Counted from the stretch's first letter, positions 19,519 to 28,509 are shown. The stretch: 35,866 nt of DNA from Candidatus Acidiferrales bacterium (GCA_030037355.1 JASHRL010000104.1:1-35866), one strand, 5' to 3'. The notes: generated from the letters alone by a model not told the origin. Numbers and translations: made by a program.

Positions 19519-20890
19519 CGTGAATTACGAAGAGGCTGTGCGTATGCTCCTCGCGCTCGGCAAGGAGCTGGCAGCGCCGCGGCAGGCGCATGTCCAGAAA
19601 TTCGATCTCGAAAATATCCGGGTTCTCTCGCAGCATCTGGGCTCGCCGCACCGCGCCGTACCGTCGGCTCACATCGCCGGGACAAACGGCAAAGGCTCGA
19701 CAGCGGCGATGCTGGAATCGATTTTGCGAGCAGCGGGCCTTTCGACTGGCCTTTTCATTTCGCCGCATCTCGAACGCATCAACGAACGGATTCGGTTCAA
19801 TGGCGAGCCGATTCCCGATGAAGAATTTGCGGCCAAGTTTTCCGCGGTGCAATCGGCGATCGAGGCTCTGCTGGCATCAGGACAGCTCGCTGCCCATCCC
19901 ACTTTTTTTGAATGCATGACCGCCATGGCTTTCATGGCATTTGCGCGCAGGCGCGTGGATTTTGCGGTGTACGAAGTTGGCATGGGCGGGCGCCTGGATT
20001 CAACGAACATCCTCGAACCGCGAGTCGCCGTAATCACACAGGTAGATATGGACCACGAGAATTTTCTGGGGCACTCTATCGGCGAAATCGCGGGAGAAAA
20101 AGCGGGAATCATCAAGCCAGGAGGTTGGGTGGTCAGTTCGGCGGAGCGGCCTGAAGCGCGAGCTGTGATCGCGCGGCGTGCGGCAGAGGTTGACGCACAC
20201 CTCGTGGAAATTGATTCAGCATGGAGCGTCGAGTCGGCAAATGACTCGAGCGGATTTTATCGACTGACGGCGACGCCAACAGATTCGGACAAGTCGCTCG
20301 ATTTGAAAATCCCACTGCGCGGAAGATTCCAGGTCCGCAACGCACTAGCCGCGGCGACAGCGGCGCAACTGCTTGCCGCGCGCGGGTTTCCTATCAACGA
20401 TGAAGCGATCATGCAAGGTATCGCCAGTGTTCGCTGGCCGGGCCGCCTGGAACGCCTTTCCGAGAATCCTTTAATCTATTTTGACGGTGCGCACAATCCC
20501 GCAGCGGCACGTGAACTGGCTGTTTTTTGGCAGGAACATCTTGCGGGGAAGCGTATTTGGCTGGTTTACGGAGCAATGCGCGACAAGGCTGTTGACGAAA
20601 TCGCAGGCCTATTGTTTCCGCTGGTTCACGAGGTCATCTTCACGGAGCCTTCCCAGGGCCGCTCGATTTCGGCGCCGCTGCTCGCAGAAATGACGTCACA
20701 CCTTGCGCGGCGGTGGCGTGTCGTTTCCGATTCTATGAAGGCGCTTGATCTGGCGATTTCTCACGCGGCGCCCAACGACGCGATATTTGTGACAGGTTCT
20801 CTTTATTTGGTGGGCGCCCTGCGCGAACGCGCGAAAAATCGTTCGAAAATGGACGCATCGGACACTCCTGCATCATTCGACCCGCAATAA
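19484..20890 (+). CDS. folC: Folylpolyglutamate synthase / dihydrofolate synthase
   Basis: FolC adds glutamate to dihydropteroate and to tetrahydrofolates. The Mur-ligase-type protein has the ATP loop GTNGKGST (residues 66-73 from this start), then [15 protein letters not shown], the central [14 protein letters not shown], and the C-terminal domain with [13 protein letters not shown]. The start is uncertain. ATG 19484 overlaps accD by 35 bp and has a weak AAGGA upstream. An in-frame GTG at 19520, just after the accD stop, gives [14 protein letters not shown], which looks like the normal family start and would use re-initiation. About 12 extra residues depend on this choice. Confidence 0.93.
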   Translation: MSPAHSISSSASVNYEEAVRMLLALGKELAAPRQAHVQKFDLENIRVLSQHLGSPHRAVPSAHIAGTNGKGSTAAMLESILRAAGLSTGLFISPHLERINERIRFNGEPIPDEEFAAKFSAVQSAIEALLASGQLAAHPTFFECMTAMAFMAFARRRVDFAVYEVGMGGRLDSTNILEPRVAVITQVDMDHENFLGHSIGEIAGEKAGIIKPGGWVVSSAERPEARAVIARRAAEVDAHLVEIDSAWSVESANDSSGFYRLTATPTDSDKSLDLKIPLRGRFQVRNALAAATAAQLLAARGFPINDEAIMQGIASVRWPGRLERLSENPLIYFDGAHNPAAARELAVFWQEHLAGKRIWLVYGAMRDKAVDEIAGLLFPLVHEVIFTEPSQGRSISAPLLAEMTSHLARRWRVVSDSMKALDLAISHAAPNDAIFVTGSLYLVGALRERAKNRSKMDASDTPASFDPQ

Positions 20891-21164
20891 GCTGCGTTCA
20901 GCCGTAAATTGATTGACCTGGTGCCCGAATTGTTAGGAACCGAAGCGCGAATTCCCCTCGTCGCACGTTGCGGAATCACATGAATCGGTGTTCTTCATCC
21001 CATTGCCGGACACGAAATCCCACAGGTGGACATCTAGCGAACGCTGAAATCGGAGTCCAAATTAAAAGTTAGTAATTAGGGAAGAAATATAAAATTTTTT
21101 GCGCTGTCTCGAGGCAACAAAAATGCAATTTCTGCGTCTAATGGACATAGTGAGGGAGTTTGCC
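20891..21164. other. Intergenic region between folC and the DinB-like gene
   Basis: This is the longest gene-free stretch in the window. The left half shows no gene, promoter or convincing terminator. The right part (about 21058-21100) is clearly AT-rich compared with its surroundings. It contains ATTA / TAAT inverted repeats (21061-21076) and a -10-like TATAAA (21088-21093) without a good -35. It probably holds the promoter of the downstream gene. Confidence 0.4.
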
Positions 21165-21719
21165 ATGCAGCCACAGGGACGCCAGCAAGCTTTGGAGACT
21201 TTCGGACGTGGACCGATATTTCTTTCCGAGGCGCTTTCGCGCTGTCCCAAGAAAATGTGGTTGTACCGGCCGTCACCGGATCGCTGGAGCATTCACGAAA
21301 TTATTCTGCATCTGGCCGATAGCGAAGCGGAATCTTACGTTCGTTGCCGCCAATTCATCGCTGAGCCGGGTTTGGACGCCGCAGCCTATGACGCAGCCGC
21401 TTGGGCCAATACGCTCGGCTATTTCCACCAGAGCACCCGCGAAGCATTGGGGTTGATCGTGCGTCTCCGGCGCATGACGTACCAGATTCTCCGTTATGTT
21501 CCGGACGCTGTTTGGGAACATACGGCGCATCATCCCGAAAAGGGTACGCTGACTCTGGATCGATGGCTGGAATTGCAGGCGCGGCATATTCCGCATCACG
21601 TAGAGCAGATTCGCCAGAACCATGCTGCTTGGGCGAGGACACACCGGCAGCGCAAGCCGGCAGGGCGCGTTCAGGTGGACATTTCTTCGCAGCAGACGAC
21701 GCTTGCGCCCATTGCGTGA
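21165..21719 (+). CDS. DinB-family four-helix metal-binding protein
   Basis: This 184-residue protein belongs to the DinB/YfiT-like superfamily, whose members form helical bundles with a metal bound by three histidines. Some act as thiol-dependent transferases, such as bacillithiol S-transferases. The triad is visible as His49 (IILHLADSE) and His141 / His145 (ARHIPHHVEQI). The phrase RPSPDRWSIHEI before the first His is also typical. I chose ATG 21165, six bases after GAGGGAG. ATGs at 21123 and 21141 are in frame and would add 14 or 8 residues. The last ~25 residues are a variable tail. The substrate is unknown. Confidence 0.85.
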   Translation: MQPQGRQQALETFGRGPIFLSEALSRCPKKMWLYRPSPDRWSIHEIILHLADSEAESYVRCRQFIAEPGLDAAAYDAAAWANTLGYFHQSTREALGLIVRLRRMTYQILRYVPDAVWEHTAHHPEKGTLTLDRWLELQARHIPHHVEQIRQNHAAWARTHRQRKPAGRVQVDISSQQTTLAPIA

Positions 21720-21789
21720 GCCGGGGAACTTGCTGAGCTAAATACCTCGCGTTCCTCCTCGTGCTGCTGCCCATGATTCAATTCCTTAG

Positions 21790-21818
21790 TTGGCGCTCAG
21801 GCATAGGCTTAATATCTC
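21790..21818 (+). promoter_or_regulatory. Possible promoter of the alpha/beta hydrolase gene
   Basis: TTGGCG (21790-21795), a 17-bp spacer and TATCTC (21813-21818). Transcription would start near 21825, only about five bases before the ATG at 21830. The GGAG at 21825-21828 is too close to the ATG to act as a normal ribosome site. Confidence 0.35.
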
Positions 21819-21829
21819 CCTGACGGAGC

Positions 21830-22582
21830 ATGGGAGAAGAGCGAAGCTACGATCTCGCAGGGCCGCGTGATGCCGATCCAATCGTTTTCCTTCATGGCAT
21901 GCGCGTGACACGACACATGTGGCAGCCGCAAATGGAGCGGCTGGCTGATGAATTCCGCCTCATCGCCATGGACCTGCCAGGGCATGGCGCGCTGAAAGCC
22001 GTTCCTTTCCGCATGGACGGCGCTGTGGCAGAGATCGCCCGCGTGATGGACGATGAAGCGCGAGGCCGGGCGCTGCTCGTGGGGCTGTCGCTTGGCGGGT
22101 ACGTCGCCATGGAATTCGCCGCGGCGTACCCCGAAAAAGTTGCGGGTCTCGTTGTGGCAAGCGCGACGGTTGAACCTCGCGGCTGGCACGCAGTACCGTA
22201 TCAGATCGCCGCTTTGCTGATGGCCAGGCTGCCAGCCTCGTGGCTCGACTGGATCAGCAGGACATTTTTTCTGCTCTTCTACGGCAAGCAGCGCGCTCAG
22301 CCTCTTATTGCGCCGGGTTTCTTCATGCGCGGGGCCGCGCAAGGGCTAAGAGAGGTGTTTGGTAAAGAATTCTGCCCCAGACTAGCCTCATATCCGGGGC
22401 CGGTCTTATTGCTGAACGGCAGCCGCGACCTTGGTTTTCGCCTGAACGAGAGGAAATTTCTTGCGGCAGCCCGGGACGGTAGATTGGAAATAATATCTGG
22501 TGCGTTTCATTTATCGAATATTGACCGGCCGGAGATTTTTTGCAACGCTATCCGGCGCTTTGCGCGGTCCTTCATGCGGTAG
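21830..22582 (+). CDS. Alpha/beta hydrolase
   Basis: This 250-residue cytoplasmic hydrolase of the alpha/beta fold has oxyanion-hole region FLHGMR (residues about 20-25) and nucleophile elbow GLSLGG (Ser near residue 86). A catalytic acid candidate is Asp in GSRDLGF (near 201), and the catalytic His lies in GAFHLSNIDRP. Family members include esterases, peroxidases and C-C hydrolases, and the substrate cannot be told. The ATG at 21830 gives a normal N-terminal strand before HG. It has no usable Shine-Dalgarno, fitting the near-leaderless promoter noted upstream. Confidence 0.87.
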   Translation: MGEERSYDLAGPRDADPIVFLHGMRVTRHMWQPQMERLADEFRLIAMDLPGHGALKAVPFRMDGAVAEIARVMDDEARGRALLVGLSLGGYVAMEFAAAYPEKVAGLVVASATVEPRGWHAVPYQIAALLMARLPASWLDWISRTFFLLFYGKQRAQPLIAPGFFMRGAAQGLREVFGKEFCPRLASYPGPVLLLNGSRDLGFRLNERKFLAAARDGRLEIISGAFHLSNIDRPEIFCNAIRRFARSFMR

Positions 22583-22612
22583 CTTTGCGGTCTCCTCGTA
22601 AGCTTCGCTGGG

Positions 22613-22641
22613 TTGCCGCGGCCGCATGCCGATGGTAGGAT
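22613..22641 (+). promoter_or_regulatory. Likely promoter overlapping the start of the C26 amidotransferase gene
   Basis: TTGCCG (22613-22618), a 17-bp spacer and TAGGAT (22636-22641). Transcription would begin near 22648, about three bases before the ATG at 22651, implying a nearly leaderless mRNA. The TTG at 22645 would then lie at or before the start of transcription. Confidence 0.42.
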
Positions 22642-22650
22642 AAATTGTTC

Positions 22651-23418
22651 ATGCCAGCCCATTCGATATCCGAACGACAGCCATCACCGCGTGTCGGCCT
22701 CCCGTATCGTACACACGATGAAGAAGTTAGAGGCGTTCGAGAGAAATATAATTTCTACCTGAATTCCATCAAGCGCGCTGGTGGGGTCCCGGTCGAAATT
22801 TCCCTCCGTTTTCCGAAACAGGAGCTTCTGACGCTTGCCCGTTCGCTGGATGCAATCGTGCTGCCCGGAAGCCCAGCAGACGTCAATCCTTCGCTTTATC
22901 GTGAGCACCGTCGCCCTGAATCGGCAGACGCGGACGAGAATCGCGAGCGAACTGATGTCGTGCTGCTCGATCACGCCTTTGCTGAGGGCAAGCCGGTACT
23001 GGCGATTTGTTACGGCGTGCAGATTCTAAACGTCTATCTCGGGGGAACTCTAATTCAGGATATTTCAAGCGAATTGCATAGCTCGATCGAGCACTCCTGG
23101 AAAGGGCGGGACGAGGGCAAGCCCGAGCCATTTCATGCAGCGCGCCTCGCACAAAACTCGCGGATCGCAAAGCTCGCCGGCGCCTCCGAAGTGCGCGTAA
23201 ATAGTTCGCATCATCAATCGGTCCATGAGCCGGGCAAGAATCTTCGCCTCGTTGGGCACGCGCCCGATGGTGTGATTGAAGCAGTGGAGTGGACCGGTGA
23301 TGGGAATTGGGTCACGGGCGTTCAATGGCATCCGGAGCGCATGACCGATGATGCCCTGGCGCAAGCTTTATTTCGGGAGTTGATTGCCGCGGCGCACAGG
23401 GTGACGGTTCGCAATTAG
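22651..23418 (+). CDS. Class-I glutamine amidotransferase-like hydrolase (peptidase C26, PuuD-like)
   Basis: This 255-residue protein resembles gamma-glutamyl-gamma-aminobutyrate hydrolase (PuuD) and related C26 enzymes that cleave gamma-glutamyl amides. The nucleophile is Cys120 in LAICYGVQILNVYLGGTL; the usual residue after Cys is Arg, here Tyr. Other motifs are VLPGSPADVNP (about 70-80), NSSHHQSVHEPG, and the catalytic His/Glu in GVQWHPE. The ATG at 22651 is preferred over TTG 22645. A loose AGGA lies 10 bases upstream. No putrescine-degradation partner genes are nearby, so the substrate is open. Confidence 0.85.
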   Translation: MPAHSISERQPSPRVGLPYRTHDEEVRGVREKYNFYLNSIKRAGGVPVEISLRFPKQELLTLARSLDAIVLPGSPADVNPSLYREHRRPESADADENRERTDVVLLDHAFAEGKPVLAICYGVQILNVYLGGTLIQDISSELHSSIEHSWKGRDEGKPEPFHAARLAQNSRIAKLAGASEVRVNSSHHQSVHEPGKNLRLVGHAPDGVIEAVEWTGDGNWVTGVQWHPERMTDDALAQALFRELIAAAHRVTVRN

Positions 23419-23496
23419 TTTCGGAGTCGAGGGCGAGAAGTACATTTTTTCGCAATAACGCAAAGTTGAATCAAACGAATTCATCCGGGGAGAACT

Positions 23497-24261
23497 ATGA
23501 TTTCTCTGGCAGGAAAAGCAGCGCTCATCACTGGCGGGTCGCGAGGCATTGGCGCCGCAACGGTGCGGAGTTTCGCGCAAGCCGGTGCGGATGTGGTCTT
23601 CAATTATCACAAGAATAAAGAAGCTGCCGAACAATTGCAGCAGGAGGCGCGCAAGCACGGCACGCGCATTGAATCGTTTAAGGCCGATTTGGGGAAAATG
23701 GCCGACGCGAAAAGTCTCGTGGAATTTGCGCGCGAGCGGCTAGGCCGTCTGGACATCCTCGTTGCCAATGCGGGCATCTGGAATGCAGAGGATATCTCAA
23801 TCGGCAAGATGTCGGAGCGAGAATGGGACGACATGATGCGCGTCAATTTGAAAAGCGTTTACGCCGCGATTCACTGTGCCGTTCCGCACATGATCGCGCA
23901 GAAAAGCGGCCGCATCATTGCCATCAGCTCCACGGCGGGCCAGCGCGGTGAATCCTTTCACTCTCACTATGCTGCATCGAAAGGCGGAGTCATCAGCCTT
24001 GTAAAAAGCCTGGCCACCGAGCTTGGACGTCACAACATCCTTGTGAATTGCGTTGCGCCCGGATGGGTGGACACAGAAATGTCGAAGTCCGTACTGCACA
24101 CGAAAAAGGGCTGGAAATTCGCAACTAGCGTGATTCCGCTGGGCCGCCCGGCAACCGCGGAAGAGATCGCCGGGCCGATTTTGTTTCTCGCCTCCGATCT
24201 CGCCACCTTCATGACTGGAGAAATCTTGAACGTCAATGGAGGCGCTGTCCTGTGCGGTTGA
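23497..24261 (+). CDS. Short-chain dehydrogenase/reductase (FabG-like)
   Basis: This 254-residue classical SDR has the NAD(P)-binding TGGSRGIG (12-19), NAG (91-93), and the catalytic Ser144/145, Tyr158 and Lys162 (YAASK). The C-terminal FMTGEILNVNGGA is the usual closing motif. It resembles 3-oxoacyl-ACP reductases, but FabG-like SDRs have many substrates and no fatty-acid genes flank it. GGGGAG lies five bases before the ATG. The stop overlaps the next gene's ATG by one base (TGATG), so both are likely translated together. Confidence 0.9.
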   Translation: MISLAGKAALITGGSRGIGAATVRSFAQAGADVVFNYHKNKEAAEQLQQEARKHGTRIESFKADLGKMADAKSLVEFARERLGRLDILVANAGIWNAEDISIGKMSEREWDDMMRVNLKSVYAAIHCAVPHMIAQKSGRIIAISSTAGQRGESFHSHYAASKGGVISLVKSLATELGRHNILVNCVAPGWVDTEMSKSVLHTKKGWKFATSVIPLGRPATAEEIAGPILFLASDLATFMTGEILNVNGGAVLCG

Positions 24262-25133
24262 TGCGCCGCCAAATTTCGCTACTTGCGATTTCCGCTGCGA
24301 TCGTTTGTACTGCTTGTGTGCCTGCGCGCGCGCAGGACGACACACAAATCCTGATGCCCGAGCAGAGCGCAGCGAAAGCCAAGCAACTGCTGCAGCAAAC
24401 GATACAAGCTCTGGGAGGCAATCCATATCTGGATGTGAAGGATTCGAGCTGCACAGGCTATCTCGGCCAATTCGGCCATTCCGGAGCCCTGCAATCGTAC
24501 GATCAGTTCTGGGATTTCGTGAAGTTTCCTGACAAGGATCGCACGGAGTTCTCCAAGAAGCGCAACATCATTCAAATTTTCAACGGCAACGAAGGCTGGG
24601 TCCTCGACCGCGGAGGCGTCAGCGACGCAGATGCCAGCCAGGTCAAGGACAACCAGAATCAGCTGGAGACGGACCTGGATTACGTTCTCCGCTATCGCAT
24701 GAAAGAACCCAACATGATTTTTCGCTACGACGGGCCCGATGTTGTGGACCTGAAAGAAGCGGACTGGGTCGAAATCGATGATCCTCAGGGACATCAAATC
24801 CGCATTGCCATCGGCCGCTTGGATCATTTGCCGATTCGCAAGGAAGTCGATTCGCGCGATCCCATCACGCACATGCGCGTCGAAGAGGTCGATTATTATT
24901 CGAATTTCCATTCCGTCGACGGCGTCATGATGTATTTCGACCAAACGCACATGCGCAACGGGCTCAAGACGTTCACGGTTTCCTACATTCCGGACGGCTG
25001 CAAGTTCAATACCGGCCTTCAGGATTCTCTGTTCACCAAGGAATCGCTGGACGAGCGCTGGGCCAAAATAGGCAAGAAGGGTAGAAAAGATAAGACTAAA
25101 GAAGTGAAAGAAAAAGACGCCTCAGGACCGTAG
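24261..25133 (+). CDS. Secreted LolA/LolB-like-fold protein of unknown role
   Basis: The product is about 290 residues with signal peptide MRRQISLLAISAAIVCTAC and a likely cut after PARA (about residue 24). The mature part looks like the lipoprotein-carrier (LolA-like) half-barrel proteins common in Acidobacteriota: repeated beta strands, an EGWVLDRGG-type strand, and IRIAIGRLDHLPIRKEV. The last ~20 residues are strongly basic then acidic (KKGRKDKTKEVKEKDA). The ATG at 24261 overlaps the SDR stop; a GTG at 24252 is the alternative. It is not the canonical LolA, and the fold call is tentative. A cell-envelope role is inferred from the signal peptide. Confidence 0.75.
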   Translation: MRRQISLLAISAAIVCTACVPARAQDDTQILMPEQSAAKAKQLLQQTIQALGGNPYLDVKDSSCTGYLGQFGHSGALQSYDQFWDFVKFPDKDRTEFSKKRNIIQIFNGNEGWVLDRGGVSDADASQVKDNQNQLETDLDYVLRYRMKEPNMIFRYDGPDVVDLKEADWVEIDDPQGHQIRIAIGRLDHLPIRKEVDSRDPITHMRVEEVDYYSNFHSVDGVMMYFDQTHMRNGLKTFTVSYIPDGCKFNTGLQDSLFTKESLDERWAKIGKKGRKDKTKEVKEKDASGP

Positions 25134-25232
25134 AAACAACTTTCTCATCCCACATTTTTTACCGGCAGGTTTCGCTGGCCTGAATCTCAGATCCACAACC
25201 TATAGCTTTTTCGTTTCCGAGCGGATGCCGGG

Positions 25233-25238
25233 TATAAT
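25233..25238 (+). promoter_or_regulatory. -10 box placed for a leaderless hslV transcript
   Basis: A perfect TATAAT lies six bases before the hslV ATG (25245). With usual -10 spacing the first transcribed base is the A of that ATG. The -35 region (around 25210-25215, TTCGTT) is weak. GCAGGATG at the start could pass for a ribosome site but lies too close to the ATG. Confidence 0.45.
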
Positions 25239-25244
25239 TGCAGG

Positions 25245-25796
25245 ATGCTAAAGAAGCATAGAAAGCCGCGGATACGCAGCACGACGGTGCTGTGCGTGCG
25301 AAAAGACAACCATGTTGTGATGGCCGGCGACGGGCAGGTGACTCTCGGTGAAGGCGTAGTGAAGCACAACGCCAAGAAGATTCGGCGGCTCTTCAGCGAC
25401 AAAATTTTGGCAGGATTTGCGGGGAGTACCGCGGACGCGCTCTCGCTTTTCACGAGATTCGAGAACAAGCTGCAGGAGTTTCATGGCAATCTGGCGCGCG
25501 CGGCCGTGGAATTGTCCAAAGAGTGGCGCACAGACCGCTCGTTGCGGCATTTGGAGGCGCTGCTCATCGTTGCGGATGCGAAGTCCACTTTTCTTTTGAG
25601 CGGCAATGGCGACGTCATCGAACCCGATGACGGCATCTGCGCCATCGGCTCGGGAGGGCCCTATGCTCTCTCGGCGGCTCGCGCTCTGGCGAAACACACG
25701 AAAATGAGCGCCAAGGACATCGCGCAGGAAGCCATGCGCATCGCGAGTGATATCTGCATCTTTACAAACGCTAATTTCACGGTCGAAGAGTTGTGA
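25245..25796 (+). CDS. hslV: ATP-dependent protease subunit HslV (ClpQ)
   Basis: HslV forms the double-hexamer proteolytic core of the HslUV protease, a proteasome-like cytoplasmic machine. The 183-residue protein has a 12-residue basic propeptide before the catalytic Thr13 ([11 protein letters not shown]), longer than the single Met of E. coli HslV. The body shows [17 protein letters not shown], and [14 protein letters not shown] near the ATPase contact. Propeptide cleavage at Ser12-Thr13 would be self-catalysed. hslU follows, and the stop overlaps a GTG of a tiny ORF that leads to it. Confidence 0.96.
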   Translation: MLKKHRKPRIRSTTVLCVRKDNHVVMAGDGQVTLGEGVVKHNAKKIRRLFSDKILAGFAGSTADALSLFTRFENKLQEFHGNLARAAVELSKEWRTDRSLRHLEALLIVADAKSTFLLSGNGDVIEPDDGICAIGSGGPYALSAARALAKHTKMSAKDIAQEAMRIASDICIFTNANFTVEEL

Positions 25797-25822
25797 GTGG
25801 CCACGCAAGCGAGGGCTTGTGA
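25793..25822 (+). CDS. Possible 9-codon relay ORF between hslV and hslU
   Basis: GTG at 25793 overlaps the hslV TGA (GTGA). After nine codons its TGA (25820-25822) overlaps a GTG at 25819 that is in frame with hslU (GTGA again). The peptide would be VSGHASEGL. It is the shortest of the bridging ORFs in the window and could be chance. Confidence 0.2.
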   Translation: MSGHASEGL

Positions 25823-25848
25823 GTGAGAAGGGCAAGGATGAAAAGAAC

Positions 25849-27264
25849 ATGGTGATTTATCTCAATGGCGAGTCGCCGGCGGCAGAACCCGAACCGATGC
25901 CGTCGTTTGACGAGCTGACGCCGCGAGAAATCGTCGCGGAACTGGACAAGTACATCGTTGGCCAGACTCCGGCGAAGCGCGCCGTGGCGGTCGCGTTGCG
26001 TAACCGCGTACGCCGCCAAAAATTACAGCCCGAAATGGCCGAAGACATCCTTCCCAAAAACATCCTGATGATCGGCCCGACCGGCGTGGGGAAAACAGAA
26101 ATCGCGCGCCGGCTCGCGCGCCTGGCTGGCTGTCCATTTGTGAAGGTCGAAGCCTCGAAATATACCGAAGTTGGCTACGTAGGCCGCGACGTCGAATCCA
26201 TGGTGCGCGATCTCGTGGAAGTCGCCATCGATATGGTCCGCGAGGAAAAACTGGACGAAGTAGCCGAACGCGCCGAGCAAGCAGCCGAAGAACGCTTGCT
26301 CGATTTGCTGCTGCCTTCTTCGCCGCCTCCACCGACGCTCGAAGGCTCCGCGCAGGCAGCTGAGGCGCAGCACAAGGAAGCCGCGCAGCGCACACGCGAA
26401 AAACTGCGCGCCCAATTGCGCGAGGGCAAGCTGGATCAGCGCATGGTCGAGGTGGAAGTTCGCGAGCGCATGACGCCGGCGTTTGAGATCGTTTCAAGCC
26501 AGGGCGTGGAAGAAATGGACATCAACGTCAAGGACATGCTCTCCGGCATCTTCGGCCAGCAGAAAAAGAAACGGAAAATGACCGTTGCGGAAGCCTACGA
26601 TTACCTGATCCAGGAAGAAGAAAATAAGCTGCTCGATATGGATCAAGTGACGCGCATCGCCGTCGACCGCACCGAGCAGATGGGTATTCTTTTTATCGAC
26701 GAGGTCGACAAAGTCGCGGGACGCGAATCGGGCCACGGACCGGATGTCTCGCGCGAAGGTGTGCAGCGCGACATCTTGCCGATTGTCGAAGGCACCACGG
26801 TCAACACGCGCTACGGCATGGTGCGCACGGACCACATTTTGTTCATCGCGGCTGGCGCGTTCCACACAACGAAGCCTTCCGACCTGATTCCTGAACTGCA
26901 GGGCCGCTTTCCGATTCGTGTCGAACTGAGCTCGCTCACCGAAGCGGATTTTGTCCGCATTTTGACGGAACCGAAGAACGCGCTCATCAAGCAGTATGTC
27001 GCCCTGCTCGATACCGAAGGGCTGAAGATGACTTTCAGCGACGACGGCGTGGCGGCGATCGCGCGCTTTGCCGCGCTCGTCAACGAGCAGACAGAAAACA
27101 TCGGCGCGCGCCGCTTGCACACTATTTTGGAGAAAGTGCTCGAAGAGATTTCGTTTGACGCTCCGGACATGAAGAAGCGCAGCCTGAAAATCGATGCGGC
27201 TTATGTGCAGAAGCAGCTCACCGACATTGTCAAGGACCAGGACCTCAGCCGTTACATCCTCTGA
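25849..27264 (+). CDS. hslU: HslUV protease ATPase subunit HslU (ClpY)
   Basis: HslU is the AAA+ unfoldase that feeds substrates to HslV. The 471-residue protein has Walker A GPTGVGKT (76-83), the pore loop region [12 protein letters not shown] (GYVG), an I-domain insert of about 110 residues, Walker [11 protein letters not shown], and sensor/C-domain [13 protein letters not shown]. It ends DLSRYIL, the tail that docks into HslV. The ATG at 25849 has AAGGA about 10 bases upstream. A GTG at 25819 adds ten hydrophilic residues and is coupled to the relay ORF; either may be used. The gene pair is complete and intact. Confidence 0.96.
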   Translation: MVIYLNGESPAAEPEPMPSFDELTPREIVAELDKYIVGQTPAKRAVAVALRNRVRRQKLQPEMAEDILPKNILMIGPTGVGKTEIARRLARLAGCPFVKVEASKYTEVGYVGRDVESMVRDLVEVAIDMVREEKLDEVAERAEQAAEERLLDLLLPSSPPPPTLEGSAQAAEAQHKEAAQRTREKLRAQLREGKLDQRMVEVEVRERMTPAFEIVSSQGVEEMDINVKDMLSGIFGQQKKKRKMTVAEAYDYLIQEEENKLLDMDQVTRIAVDRTEQMGILFIDEVDKVAGRESGHGPDVSREGVQRDILPIVEGTTVNTRYGMVRTDHILFIAAGAFHTTKPSDLIPELQGRFPIRVELSSLTEADFVRILTEPKNALIKQYVALLDTEGLKMTFSDDGVAAIARFAALVNEQTENIGARRLHTILEKVLEEISFDAPDMKKRSLKIDAAYVQKQLTDIVKDQDLSRYIL

Positions 27265-27267
27265 AGC

Positions 27268-28509
27268 GTGCGAATTTCGCTAATGGAGATTCGAACGTCG
27301 GAAGAAGGTCTGGATACGTTTTCTCGCAGAGCACTGCTTTCCTTCCGTCACTGGGTATTGATCGCATTTTCTTCTCTTAGTGTTTGTCTGGCTGGATGCG
27401 CCGCGCCGGGCGTGCCGGTGACTCGGCGCCCTGCGACCGCCAAAGCAATCACAGATCTTTCTGCGCGCCAATCGGGAGACGGTGTTGTTCTGGATTTCAC
27501 TCTGCCCAAGGAAACAGTTCAGGGAAAGGCGCTTTCGAAGCCACCGGAAATCGAAATTTATCATCTTTTTTCGTCGGCCAGCGCTGTTCCGCCATCGGCT
27601 GAGAATCTCTTTGGCGCGTCGTCCTTGCAGCCTGTGCTCGAGATTCCACCGGAGATGGTGGTGCAATATCGCGCAGGGGATCAATTTCAGTTTCGCGACG
27701 CATTGGCGTCCACCGACATAGCCGCGCACGCCGGAGAAAATGCCATCTACATGATTCGCACACGCATTTCCGGCCATGACTCCGCAGATTCAAATCTCGC
27801 CGTTGTCCGTGTTCTCTCCGCGCCTCAGACAATTCAGGATTTGCACGCGGAAGTCACGCAGTCGGCAATCAAACTCTCCTGGACAGAGGTGCCAATTCCC
27901 TCGGCAGGCTCACTGACCGCTGACTCGATCCGCTACCGCATTTTCCGATCGAGCAACGTCACAAATCCGTCGGCGAACACTTCGCCGTCCAATTCGAACA
28001 CGCAAGGAACCGCCGCATCGCTTCCTTTTGGACAGATCGCCGAAACGGATTCTCCCTCCTATAGCGACGCGAATTTCAAATTTGGCGAGACATACGCGTA
28101 TTACGTGGTCAGCGTGGCGCAATTCGGAAAAGATTCAGTGGAATCGCAAAATTCAGGAACGCTCGAAGTAACTCCACGAGACACATTTGCTCCCGAGCCG
28201 CCGCATGGACTTGTCGCTGCCGTGATCTCAAATGCCTCAACCAACGTCCCAGAAGTCGATCTATCGTGGGCTATTTCAGAAGAAAGCGACATCGCAGGCT
28301 ACAATGTCTATCGCAGCCAAGAAGAAAAAGGAGCTGGAACGCGCCTCAATAGCAGTCTGTTGCCCACCCCGGTCTTTCGTGATATCTCAGTGCAGCTGGG
28401 GCAAGAGTATTTTTATCGCGTCACCGCCATAGATAGCTCCGGAAATGAAAGTGCGCCCAGCGCCGCGGTCGCTGTGACGATTCCTGCGATGAACGATAAG
28501 GAGAAATGA
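27268..28509 (+). CDS. Lipoprotein with fibronectin type III domains
   Basis: This 413-residue exported lipoprotein has the lipobox LAGC with lipid-modified Cys44 after the hydrophobic stretch WVLIAFSSLSVCLAGC. The n-region before it is unusually long (about 28 residues). The start may be GTG 27268 or ATG 27283; neither has a clear ribosome site. Two FN3-like domains follow a first beta-rich part. One runs about 188-300 (IKLSWTEVP ... YAYYVVSVAQFG), with a Ser/Asn/Thr-rich insert near 230-250. The other runs about 305-410 (EVDLSWAISEESDIAGYNVYRS ... YFYRVTAIDSSGN, quoted in parts). It lies three bases after hslU. A surface-binding or scaffolding role is likely. No catalytic motif is seen. Confidence 0.8.
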   Translation: MRISLMEIRTSEEGLDTFSRRALLSFRHWVLIAFSSLSVCLAGCAAPGVPVTRRPATAKAITDLSARQSGDGVVLDFTLPKETVQGKALSKPPEIEIYHLFSSASAVPPSAENLFGASSLQPVLEIPPEMVVQYRAGDQFQFRDALASTDIAAHAGENAIYMIRTRISGHDSADSNLAVVRVLSAPQTIQDLHAEVTQSAIKLSWTEVPIPSAGSLTADSIRYRIFRSSNVTNPSANTSPSNSNTQGTAASLPFGQIAETDSPSYSDANFKFGETYAYYVVSVAQFGKDSVESQNSGTLEVTPRDTFAPEPPHGLVAAVISNASTNVPEVDLSWAISEESDIAGYNVYRSQEEKGAGTRLNSSLLPTPVFRDISVQLGQEYFYRVTAIDSSGNESAPSAAVAVTIPAMNDKEK

